From Planctomycetota bacterium (GTDB taxonomy: Bacteria; Planctomycetota; UBA1135; UBA2386), in the NCBI GenBank assembly GCA_020638695.1, contig JACKIB010000007.1, positions 62,001 through 126,000 of the forward strand: 64,000 nucleotides of DNA. Reading direction: 5' to 3'. Of this stretch, positions 35,379 to 43,188 are shown one piece after another. The notes below the pieces were generated by a model, which made no database searches, was not told where the DNA came from, and saw only the letters and a list, made by a program, of their open reading frames with translations. Position 1 is the first letter of the stretch. The number at the start of each line of letters is the position of its first letter. Made by a program: the position numbers and the translations under genes.

Positions 35379-37724
35379 ATGCCGCTCGGCCCGATCCCCC
35401 GACCCACCTCGGGAGCGTTGGCACAACGCCGACTGTCCGCCGTCGTGCTGCTGCTCGGCTGCGCCGCGACCGCGACGAGCCAGGGCCCCGTTCCGAGCAT
35501 GCGGTGGGCGCTGAACGGCTACCAGGCGGCGACCTATCGCCGCGTCGGCCGCGCAGAGCTCACCGTGCTCGAACCGGCGCCGAAGCCGAGCGCGACCGAC
35601 GCCGCAGCCGCCAACCCGAATCTGTGCGCGAACGGCGGTTTCGAGGACGCCCGCGGGGCCGCACCGAGGTTTTGGTCGCGGTTGACGCTTTCGGGCAAGG
35701 GCACGTTGGCCGTCGATCGCAAGGTGCACCACCGCGGCGGCGTCAGCGTGCGGATCGCCTCCACCGAGGGTATCGACGCCGAGTGGCGGCGCCGGGTATC
35801 GGTCGAGCCCCACACCACCTACCGGCTGCGCGCGTTTCTCCGCATCGACCGCGTCAGCGGGATCGGCGCGCACGTCGGGATCCACGAACTCGGCCACACC
35901 GCGATGAGTGAGCCGGTGCACGGCACCAAGGGCTGGACCGAGGTGGTGATCGAGTTCGCCACCGGCGAGCTGAAGACCGTGCACGTGTGCTGCGCGCTCG
36001 GCGGATGGTGGCAGTCGCGCGGCACGGCGTGGTTCGACGATGTGTCGCTGCAGCGGATCGGCTCGGCGGCGAACACCAAGCTGCTGCAGGATCTGCTGCC
36101 CGGGCCGCGCATGCCGAGTCGTGTGCAGGGCAAGGACCTCGACCCCAAGCGGCAGTTCCTCGCCGCGCCAGTTCGTGATCCGCGCGATCTCCCGGCGCTC
36201 TTCGCCCTCGACCTGCGGCGCACCAAGAACGCGGCGAAGCTGAAGCGCCAGACCCTGGAGATCGCCGGCTTCGAGCCGATCTGGATCGACACCACCTTCG
36301 ACTCGGTGTCGCCCGACGGCAGCCAGCGGATCACGGTGGAGTTCACCCGCGGCAAGGCACGGCGCGCCCCCGTCGAGCCACCCAAGCGGGTGCGCAACAA
36401 GGTCGGCAAGATGGTCAAGGTCGAGCCCAAGGCCCCGGAGCCCAGGCCCGGACTGAGCGGCCGCCTCGAGCTGGTCCGTCAGCTCGACTTCGCCACCGCC
36501 CGAGTCGCCGGTTGGAAGAGCGACCTGCAGTTCGAAGTGGAGATGCCCGAGGGCAGCAAACTGCTGCCCGGCGTCCAGCGGTGCCGGATCACGGCTCAGG
36601 AGACGTGGACCTACCTCGGCGAATCCCACGCCGACGACGGCGCGTTCCAGGCCCGGGTGAGTCTCGCGATCCGCGACGGCGCGCGCCACCTGCGCGAAGA
36701 GGCGAGCAAGGGTCGGCTGACACTGGGGCGCCTGGCGCTCGTCGTGCTGACGCTGATCAAGGCCGAAGAAGACCCGTCCGAGCCGATGGTGCAACGCTTG
36801 CTCGCCAAGATGCGCAAGGGCAAGTTGAAGAACACCTACGACCTCGCGGTCTCGTTGATGGCGCTCGAAGCCGCGCACGCCCCCAAGGGTGAACGCGACG
36901 CCCTGCTGCACGGACACATCGACAAACCGCTGCCGCGCAACCTGTCCGCCGAAGACCGCACGCTGATGAAGGAGTGGGTCGACACCCTGCTCGGCAACAT
37001 CGACCAGCGCGTCGATCCGGCGTACATGCGCCGCTGGAACTACACCCCGGCCGACCGCTTCGACAACTCGAACACCCAGTACGCACTGCTCGGCCTGTAC
37101 ACCGCCGCGCTGTGCGGCATCGAGATCTCGCCGCAGGTGTGGTACGCCAGCGCCGAGCACTGGCTGCGCTGCCAAGCCCCCAAGGAACCCGGGACCGCAT
37201 TCCTCGATCTGGTCAGTCTCCGCTCCCTCAAGGGCAGCGGCGAACGCGCCGCCGCCAACCCGTCGCGCCGCACCGTGTCACGCGTGATGGTGCCGGCGCG
37301 CGGCTGGGGCTACACCGGCGCGAACCGCGGGAACACCACCGGCAGCATGACCACCGCCGGGATCACCGGCCTGGTGATCTGCGACTCCGCACTGCGCGCT
37401 CTCAGCCGCGGGACCCCCGCTCTACAGAGCCGCATCGACAAGGCGGTCCAGTCGGGCTTCTCATGGCTGGCCAAGCAGTTCACGGTCAACGAGAACCCCC
37501 GCCACGGCAAGACCTGGCACTACTACTACCTCTACGGGGTCGAGCGCGCCTGTGAACTGGCCGGCGTCGCGGCATTCAACGGCACGCGGTGGTACTTCGA
37601 AGGCGCCGAATACCTGTTGGCACACCAACGTCCGGACGGTGGCTGGGCGAACCTCGAGGACACGTGTTTCGCCGTGCTGTTCCTCAAGAAGGCAGCCCCG
37701 CCGGTGGTCTCGGGCGGCCGCTGA
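35379..37724 (+). CDS. Secreted protein with carbohydrate-binding-like and prenyltransferase/squalene-oxidase-like alpha-toroid domains
   Basis: This 781-residue protein has a signal peptide (LLLGCAATATSQ; a lipobox is possible at LLGC, residue about 28). Residues about 75-225 are a CBM-like jelly roll (NGGFEDARGAAPRFWSRL...GGVSVRIAS...WFDDVSLQRI). The C-terminal 300 residues are helical repeats with QW-like motifs, such as NSNTQYALLGLYTA, WLAKQFTV and LLAHQRPDGGWANLEDTCFAVLFL, as in prenyltransferase, squalene-hopene cyclase and alpha-2-macroglobulin-like toroids. In Planctomycetota this type is usually a non-catalytic repeat protein, and the catalytic DxDD of squalene-hopene cyclase is not visible. 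Start at ATG 35379, before the signal peptide. Confidence 0.82.
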   Translation: MPLGPIPRPTSGALAQRRLSAVVLLLGCAATATSQGPVPSMRWALNGYQAATYRRVGRAELTVLEPAPKPSATDAAAANPNLCANGGFEDARGAAPRFWSRLTLSGKGTLAVDRKVHHRGGVSVRIASTEGIDAEWRRRVSVEPHTTYRLRAFLRIDRVSGIGAHVGIHELGHTAMSEPVHGTKGWTEVVIEFATGELKTVHVCCALGGWWQSRGTAWFDDVSLQRIGSAANTKLLQDLLPGPRMPSRVQGKDLDPKRQFLAAPVRDPRDLPALFALDLRRTKNAAKLKRQTLEIAGFEPIWIDTTFDSVSPDGSQRITVEFTRGKARRAPVEPPKRVRNKVGKMVKVEPKAPEPRPGLSGRLELVRQLDFATARVAGWKSDLQFEVEMPEGSKLLPGVQRCRITAQETWTYLGESHADDGAFQARVSLAIRDGARHLREEASKGRLTLGRLALVVLTLIKAEEDPSEPMVQRLLAKMRKGKLKNTYDLAVSLMALEAAHAPKGERDALLHGHIDKPLPRNLSAEDRTLMKEWVDTLLGNIDQRVDPAYMRRWNYTPADRFDNSNTQYALLGLYTAALCGIEISPQVWYASAEHWLRCQAPKEPGTAFLDLVSLRSLKGSGERAAANPSRRTVSRVMVPARGWGYTGANRGNTTGSMTTAGITGLVICDSALRALSRGTPALQSRIDKAVQSGFSWLAKQFTVNENPRHGKTWHYYYLYGVERACELAGVAAFNGTRWYFEGAEYLLAHQRPDGGWANLEDTCFAVLFLKKAAPPVVSGGR

Positions 37725-37727
37725 CGC

Positions 37728-37769
37728 GGCGGAGCTGGGGCGGCGGAGCTGGGGCGGCGGAGCTGGGGC
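37728..37769 (+). repeat. Three perfect tandem copies of a 14-base unit
   Basis: The unit GGCGGAGCTGGGGC is repeated three times without change, starting three bases after the stop of the gene at 35379-37724. It is a short tandem repeat prone to length change; its function is unknown. Confidence 0.9.
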
Positions 37770-37800
37770 GAGCGGTGGTCGCTGGCGCTTGGGGGGATGG

Positions 37801-37923
37801 ACTCCGGGCTCCTCGGCCTCAACCTCTGAAGCCGCGAGGGGCTCCCCTCACGACCCCGTCGGCATCGGCATCGGTCCAAGCAAGTTGCGACCGAAGCCGA
37901 TGCCGACGGGGCCGCGAGGGGAG
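37801..37923 (+). repeat. REP-like palindromic element, copy 1 (left of the RAYT)
   Basis: Arms of 35 bases at 37842-37876 and 37889-37923 match in 32 positions as an inverted repeat (core CCCCGTCGGCATCGGC) around a 12-base loop. The preceding 40 bases (37801-37841, with ACTC, CTCC, TCAACCTC and CTCTGAAGCC) are shared with copy 2. Long hairpins beside a RAYT gene are the expected substrates of that enzyme class. Confidence 0.8.
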
Positions 37924-37954
37924 TGGGGGAAGTCTCGGGGGGCGTGGTGGTGCG

Positions 37955-38638
37955 TCAGCCCGGGACTTCGTGAGGGCTGATCAAGCCGTGCCTCCGCCAG
38001 CCGACGTTCAGCAGCCAATTGCGTGCAGGCGCGATCGGCCTGGCGAAGCCTGAAGGCGCGCCACTGGTCAGCTTCTCGCGCCAGCCGTCGAACCACCATC
38101 CCGAGGTGAACCAGTCGATCTCCTACGCCAACCGCACACCGTGGCGTCGGGCGTTGTTCAACACGTACGCCAGCGCATGCCGCACCTCGCGCGGCGTGCG
38201 CAGGATGTGGTCGTGGTAGCGATCGGAGAACACCTTGCCCACGCGACGCCACAGGCGGTTCAGGGCCCGTGCGATGCGAACCAACAACCCCTGCAGACCT
38301 CGTGACAGGCCTGCGCGGTCCGTCGCCTCCACGATCATGTGCAGGTGGTTGCCCTGCACGGAGTAGTGCACCAGGCGAAAGCCGTTGCGCTCGCAGCCCT
38401 TCGCGAACGCCGCACAAAGCACCCCGTACACGCCCTGGCTGCGCAGCGACGGAAGCCCACGCATCAAGCGTGTGGTCACGTGAACCGGAAAGCGTGAAGC
38501 CAAAGCCGCACGACTGCGGTGCGACACGCCGGCCTTGTCACCTTTCGGCTTCGGCCCCGCCCCTTTGCGCCGGCCACCCCAGTTCATTCGCGGAAATGGC
38601 AGCAGGCCCGTGTGCTCTTTCGATCGCTTCATCGACAT
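37955..38638 (-). pseudogene. REP-associated tyrosine transposase (RAYT, Y1_Tnp), interrupted by an in-frame TAG
   Basis: The N-terminal part has the RAYT features: GRRKGAGPKPKG, AGVSHRSRAALASRFPVHVT, the HUH-like metal motif GNHLHMIVE and RVGKVFSDRYHDHILRTPREVRHALAYVLNNARRHG (landmarks only). The frame stops at a TAG (38123-38125), but reading through it continues the same frame with the typical RAYT tail, WFTSGWWFDGWREK, ARNWLLNVGWRRHG and a final TGA at 37955-37957. The TAG therefore looks like a single nonsense mutation, and the gene would lose about 55 residues. The catalytic Tyr region, which I take to lie in SDRYHDH, is upstream of the stop, so partial activity cannot be excluded. Start uncertain: ATG at 38638, 38632 or 38677. 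It lies between two inverted REP-like elements. Confidence 0.85.
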
Positions 38639-38727
38639 CACCCCGCTCTCGTTGAAGCACAGTATGACCCAAGCCAATCAATGTCAACCCACGAATGGTT
38701 GTTTTCACATCTAGTCTAGGCATCCGA

Positions 38728-38759
38728 ACGAATCCCCAGTCTTGTTCGGGCACTGTTCC
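38728..38759 (+). repeat. Direct repeat, left copy
   Basis: ACGAATCCCC followed by TTGTTCGGGCACTGTTCC is shared with 39015-39045, with one base of length difference in the middle. Confidence 0.8.
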
Positions 38760-38910
38760 ACCAACCCGGCCGCGACCCGCAACCCAGTGGGGCGTGTCGA
38801 GTCATGCGGTTCGCTCGCAGGGAGCTGCGACGACAAGCCTTGTTGGTGGACAAGCTGAGGAGCTGCAACACCGCGAGCGGGCCCGGCCCAGCACAAACGT
38901 CAGATCCTGC

Positions 38911-38985
38911 TCCTCGACGGGGAGGCACCCCGCCTCCGGGCAACCCTGCCCGATCTCGCGACGCTGCTCACGAATTGACCCGGGC
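38911..38985 (-). repeat. Dispersed intergenic repeat, copy B (inverted)
   Basis: 38951-38985 is the reverse complement of the left end seen at 43016 (CGATCTCGCGACGCTGCTCA, then CGAAT and CCCGGGC). TCCTCGACGGGGA at 38911 and GGCACCCCGCCTCCGGGCA at 38924 recur in copy E near 55840-55909, the first as its reverse complement. Confidence 0.75.
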
Positions 38986-39014
38986 TCGCGTGATCGCCAT
39001 CCCACGTCGCACGC

Positions 39015-39045
39015 ACGAATCCCCACCTTGTTCGGGCACTGTTCC
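39015..39045 (+). repeat. Direct repeat, right copy
   Basis: This is the partner of 38728-38759. The 287-base interval contains copy B of the dispersed repeat. Confidence 0.8.
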
Positions 39046-39052
39046 TCAGACC

Positions 39053-39521
39053 CCAACCGCCCATTCACCAATCCACGTTTCCACACCTAATCCACCACAC
39101 CAGCCTGATCACCAACCCGCCAACACCACGCCCCCACTCACACCCCATACCCCCACCCGCTCTCCCGCGGCCCCGTCGCCGTCGGCATCGGTCGCTCTAG
39201 CCGAGCGAAGCGAGCCTGGACCGATGCCGACGGCGACGGGGCCGTGGAGAGCCCCGTGGCTTCAGAGCTCGAGGTTGAGGGAGCCTGAGTGCCCAACCCC
39301 CGCCGCCCCCCACACCCCACACCCCACCACCCGTCCAGCCCTCCCCGCAACAGTGTGCAACCAGACACCCGCGACACCCAACCCCGTCCCCACAGTCGCT
39401 GAACCGGCCATCCGCGTGGATCCGGCGCCCGGGCCGTTCACCCCCCACCCCCACACCACCACCCTCCCAGCCCGCCACTCCATGGAGCACACCCCAAACC
39501 CGGGTACACTCCCCCCCGCAC
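39053..39521 (+). other. Strongly C-rich leader upstream of icmF
   Basis: The + strand of these 470 bases is heavily skewed to C and A with very little G or T outside the REP-like copy at 39160-39290; runs such as CCCCCACCC and ACCCCACACCCC recur. No gene or clear promoter is seen, apart from TACACT at 39505-39510, eleven bases before the icmF ATG. Confidence 0.6.
39160..39290 (-). repeat. REP-like palindromic element, copy 2 (right of the RAYT, inverted)
   Basis: Arms at 39160-39193 and 39219-39251 form a near-perfect inverted repeat of about 33 bases (core CCCCGTCGCCGTCGGCATCG) with a 25-base loop that can itself fold. The 39 bases after it (39252-39290), read on the minus strand, match the outer flank of copy 1, so the two copies face each other across the RAYT pseudogene. 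Confidence 0.8.
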
Positions 39522-42500
39522 ATGAGCACGCGCCTGACGACTTCACCCGCGGCAACCCGCCTCCAGGACTTCCGCACCACCCACAAGATCCGCCTGGTCA
39601 CCGCGACCTCGCTGTTCGACGGCCACGACGCCTCCATCAACATCATGCGCCGGGTCGCCCAGGCGCTCGGCGCCGAGGTGATCCACCTCGGCCACAACCG
39701 CTCCGCCGGCGAGGTCGTCGACGCGGCGATCCAGGAGGACGCCCAAGGCATCGCCCTGACCTCGTACCAGGGCGGCCACAACGAGTACTTCCGCTACATG
39801 CACGACCTGTTGCGTGAACGCGACTGCGGGCACATCCGGATCTTCGGCGGCGGCGGCGGCGTGATCCTGCCGGCCGAGATCGAAGAGCTCCAACAGTACG
39901 GCATCTGCCGCCTGTACTCACCCGACGACGGTCGGGCGATGGGGCTCGAGGGCATGGTGCAGGACATGCTTCAGCGCTGCGACTTCGCGGTCGGCGGCGA
40001 AGTCGATCTCGGCCGCCTGACCGGTGGCGACCCCCGCGAGATCGCCAAGGCGATCTCGATCGCCGAGTCCGATCCGACCCGCATCGACACCCTGCTCGCC
40101 AACGCCCGAGGTAGCGCACCGGTGGTCGGAGTCACCGGCACCGGCGGTGCCGGCAAGTCGTCGCTGATCGACGAACTGGTGCGGCGCTTCCTCGCCGACT
40201 TCGCCGACAAGCGACTCGCGATCCTGTCGGTGGACCCCTCACGGCGCAAGACCGGCGGGGCACTGCTGGGCGACCGGATCCGGATGAACGCGATCCACGA
40301 CCCGCGGGTGTACATGCGCTCCCTGGCGACCCGCGCCGCCAACGTCGCGCTCGCCGGGTGCGTTCGCGAGGCGCTCGCGGTGCTGCGCGCCGCCGGGTTC
40401 GACCTGGTGATCCTCGAATCGTCGGGCATCGGTCAGTCCGACACCGAGATCACCGAGCACGCCGACGTCTCGGTGTACGTGATGACGCCGGAGTACGGCG
40501 CCGCCACCCAGCTGGAGAAGATCGACATGCTCGACTACGCCGACTTGGTGGCGCTGAACAAGTTCGACCGCCGCGGCGCGCTCGACGCGCTGCGCGACGT
40601 GAAGAAGCAGTTCCAACGCAACCGCAAGGCGTTCGACATGCCGTTCGAGGCGATGCCGGTACACGGCACCATGGCCTCGCACTTCAACGACCCCGGCACC
40701 AACGCGCTGTACAAGGCGCTGATCAGCGCGGTTCGCAGCAAGACCGGAGTCGATCTCGTGTCGACGCTCGACATCCCCGAGTCGCTGCCGGAGAAGCGCC
40801 ACATCATCCCTCCGCAGCGCATCCGCTACCTGGCCGAGATCGCCGACAGCAACCGCGGCTACGACCGGTGGGCCGGACGCCAGGTGGACATCGCCCAACG
40901 CCTCGAACAGCTGCACGGCGCGCGTGATCAACTGGCGCGGAACGGCGCCGACCACGCGGCGCTCGACGCCCTGGATGCGGCCAGTGCCGAACTCGACGCC
41001 ACACTGGACCCGAACTGCCGCAAGGCGCTCGCCGGCTGGGACGAGCTGGTGTCGAGCTACCGCACGCCGCGCCACACCTTCAGCGTGCGCGGCAAGCAGA
41101 TCGAAGTCGACCAGACCACCAAGTCGCTGTCGGGCCTGCAGATCCCCAAGGTCGCGCTGCCGCGCTTCCACTCCGACGCCGACCGACTGCGCTGGCTGCT
41201 GACCGAGAACGTGCCAGGAGCGTTCCCGTTCGCCGCCGGGGTGTTCCCGTTCAAGCGCACTGCCGAGGACCCGACGCGGATGTTCGCGGGGGAAGGCGGT
41301 CCGGAGCGGACCAACCGGCGGTTCCACTACGTCGCCGCCGAGCAGCCGGCCAAGCGCCTGTCGACTGCGTTCGACTCGGTGACGCTGTACGGCCACGACC
41401 CCGACCACCGCCCCGACATCTACGGCAAGATCGGCAACGCCGGAGTGGCCATCTGCACCGTCGACGACGCCAAGAAGCTGTACTCCGGCTTCGACCTGTG
41501 CGCCGCGAACACTTCGGTGTCGATGACCATCAACGGTCCGGCGCCGATGCTGCTGGCGTTCTTCATGAATGCCGCGATCGACCAGCAGTGCGAGCGCTAC
41601 ATCGCCGAGCACGGCCTCGAGCAGCAGGTCCGCGCCAAGATCGCTGCTCTCTACGCGGCACACGGCCAGCCGGCGCCGGCCTACAGCGGCGAACTACCCC
41701 CCGGCCACGACGGGTTGGGGCTGCTGCTGCTCGGAGTGAGCGGCGACCAGGTGCTGCCTGCCGAGGTCTACGCCAAGCTGCGCGCCGAAGCGCTGTCGGC
41801 GGTGCGTGGCACGGTGCAGGCCGACATCCTCAAGGAAGACCAGGCGCAGAACACCTGCATCTTCTCGACCGAGTTCGCCCTGCGGATGATGGGCGACATC
41901 CAGGAGTACTTCACCGAGCACCAGGTGCGGAACTTCTACTCGGTGTCGATCTCCGGTTACCACATCGCCGAGGCCGGGGCGAACCCGATCACCCAGCTCG
42001 CCTTGACGCTGTCGAACGGCTTCACCTACGTCGAGTACTACCTGGCCCGCGGCCTGCACATCGACGACTTCACCCCCAACCTGTCGTTCTTCTTCAGCAA
42101 CGGGGTCGATCCGGAGTACGCGGTGATCGGCCGCGTCGCGCGGCGCATCTGGGCCAAGGCGATCAAGCACAAGTACGGCGGCAACGAGCGGTCGCAGAAG
42201 CTGAAGTACCACATCCAGACCTCCGGACGGTCACTGCACGCCCAGGAGATCTCGTTCAACGACATCCGCACCACGCTGCAGGCGCTCTACGCGATCTACG
42301 ACAACTGCCAGAGCCTGCACACCAACGCCTACGACGAGGCGATCACCACCCCCACCGAGGAGTCGGTGCGCCGCGCGATGGCGATCCAGTTGATCATCAA
42401 CCGCGAACTCGGCTTGGCGAAGAACGAGAATCCGCTGCAGGGCGCGTTCATCATCGAGGAGCTGACCGACCTGGTGGAGGAAGCGGTCTACCTGGAGTTC

Positions 42501-42905
42501 GAGCGGCTGTCGGAGCGCGGCGGCGTGCTCGGCGCGATGGAGACGATGTACCAGCGCGGCAAGATCCAGGAGGAATCGATGTACTACGAGACGCTGAAGG
42601 CGAGCGGTGAGTTGCCGCTGATCGGCGTCAACACGTTCCTCGGCAAGGACGGCTCACCGACCAGTGAACCCAAGGACGTGATGCGCTCCACGGAGGAAGA
42701 GAAGCAGGTGCAGATCGCCTCGCTGGAGTGCTTCTGGAAGGCACATGCGGACCGCTGCGGTACGGCACTCGAGGAGCTGCGGCGCGCGGCGCTGGGCGGC
42801 GGCAACACGTTCGCGGCGCTCATGGAGGCAGCCAAGTACTGCTCGCTGGGGCAGATCTCCCAGCTGCTCTACGAGGTCGGTGGTCAGTACCGCCGCAGCA
42901 TGTAG
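39522..42905 (+). CDS. icmF: Fused isobutyryl-CoA mutase (IcmF)
   Basis: This 1127-residue fusion has three parts in the order typical of IcmF. The N-terminal B12-binding domain has DGHDAS (about residues 33-38) and later a glycine run, FGGGGG. A MeaI-like GTPase chaperone domain has the P-loop GTGGAGKSS (about 205-213) and LSVDPSRRKTGGALLGDR. The C-terminal catalytic barrel has FPFKRTAEDPTRMFAGEGG, SVSISGYHIAEAGANP, FFFSNGVDPEYAVIGRVARRIW and the substrate loop TSGRSLHAQEI. IcmF isomerises isobutyryl-CoA and n-butyryl-CoA (some forms isovaleryl/pivalyl-CoA) with adenosylcobalamin. Length is close to the usual 1080-1100. It is a single gene preceded by a C-rich leader; the MCM genes at 47.3-51.4 kb are a separate system. 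Substrate choice is by family, not tested here. Confidence 0.94.
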   Translation: MSTRLTTSPAATRLQDFRTTHKIRLVTATSLFDGHDASINIMRRVAQALGAEVIHLGHNRSAGEVVDAAIQEDAQGIALTSYQGGHNEYFRYMHDLLRERDCGHIRIFGGGGGVILPAEIEELQQYGICRLYSPDDGRAMGLEGMVQDMLQRCDFAVGGEVDLGRLTGGDPREIAKAISIAESDPTRIDTLLANARGSAPVVGVTGTGGAGKSSLIDELVRRFLADFADKRLAILSVDPSRRKTGGALLGDRIRMNAIHDPRVYMRSLATRAANVALAGCVREALAVLRAAGFDLVILESSGIGQSDTEITEHADVSVYVMTPEYGAATQLEKIDMLDYADLVALNKFDRRGALDALRDVKKQFQRNRKAFDMPFEAMPVHGTMASHFNDPGTNALYKALISAVRSKTGVDLVSTLDIPESLPEKRHIIPPQRIRYLAEIADSNRGYDRWAGRQVDIAQRLEQLHGARDQLARNGADHAALDALDAASAELDATLDPNCRKALAGWDELVSSYRTPRHTFSVRGKQIEVDQTTKSLSGLQIPKVALPRFHSDADRLRWLLTENVPGAFPFAAGVFPFKRTAEDPTRMFAGEGGPERTNRRFHYVAAEQPAKRLSTAFDSVTLYGHDPDHRPDIYGKIGNAGVAICTVDDAKKLYSGFDLCAANTSVSMTINGPAPMLLAFFMNAAIDQQCERYIAEHGLEQQVRAKIAALYAAHGQPAPAYSGELPPGHDGLGLLLLGVSGDQVLPAEVYAKLRAEALSAVRGTVQADILKEDQAQNTCIFSTEFALRMMGDIQEYFTEHQVRNFYSVSISGYHIAEAGANPITQLALTLSNGFTYVEYYLARGLHIDDFTPNLSFFFSNGVDPEYAVIGRVARRIWAKAIKHKYGGNERSQKLKYHIQTSGRSLHAQEISFNDIRTTLQALYAIYDNCQSLHTNAYDEAITTPTEESVRRAMAIQLIINRELGLAKNENPLQGAFIIEELTDLVEEAVYLEFERLSERGGVLGAMETMYQRGKIQEESMYYETLKASGELPLIGVNTFLGKDGSPTSEPKDVMRSTEEEKQVQIASLECFWKAHADRCGTALEELRRAALGGGNTFAALMEAAKYCSLGQISQLLYEVGGQYRRSM

Positions 42906-43015
42906 CGAACGAGCCCCGTCGCCGCGGGATGGCAGACCGCGATGCCACCGCGCCTCCCGCGCCCACCGCCGCGACAGGCGCGGTGGAGTACACTTCCGAG
43001 TCGGCCAAGCCCGAA

Positions 43016-43170
43016 GCCCGGACCATTCATGAGCAGCGTCGCGAGATCGTGCAAGATCGTTGTTGGCGAGGAGAACCGCAGGTTCTGCACGGTGGTGGGG
43101 TGCCGCCCCGTCGACGAAGCCAGCAGCGACCTCGCACGATCGCAGCAGCTCGGTCACGAATAGTCCGGGC
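43016..43170 (+). repeat. MITE-like intergenic element with 37-base terminal inverted repeats (copy C)
   Basis: The left end starts GCCCGGACCATTCATGAGCA and runs on to ATCGTGC. The right end, on the other strand, starts GCCCGGACTATTCGTGACCG and also ends at ATCGTGC, so about 28 of 37 positions agree. The element is 155 bases, non-coding, with a core containing GAGGAGAACCGCAGGTTCTG. It lies between icmF and the lipoprotein gene. Confidence 0.75.
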
Positions 43171-43188
43171 CAGGCCGCCATCTCGTCC

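Larger units (their letters stand above)
38639..39052. other. Non-coding patch of lower GC with nested repeats
   Basis: No gene is supported. The stretch 38640-38760 is visibly richer in A and T than its surroundings. It contains one of two near-identical 31-32-base direct repeats (38728-38759 and 39015-39045) which bracket copy B of the dispersed repeat. Open frames here, for example one running into icmF from 38804, are built from repeats and low-complexity sequence. Confidence 0.6.

Noticed and set aside
38123..38125. The RAYT TAG as a recoded (pyrrolysine) codon
   Set aside because: No pyrrolysine machinery or other in-frame TAG is visible, and a simple nonsense mutation is more likely.
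37801..39290. REP-like hairpins as CRISPR repeats
   Set aside because: Only two copies, inverted, with no spacers or cas genes.
38804..39817. A 337-codon open frame running from the repeat patch into icmF
   Set aside because: It is made of repeat copies and C-rich leader, then overlaps icmF in another frame.
43060..43188. An upstream start for the lipoprotein gene
   Set aside because: The extension is encoded by the MITE-like element, and the lipobox fits the ATG at 43189.
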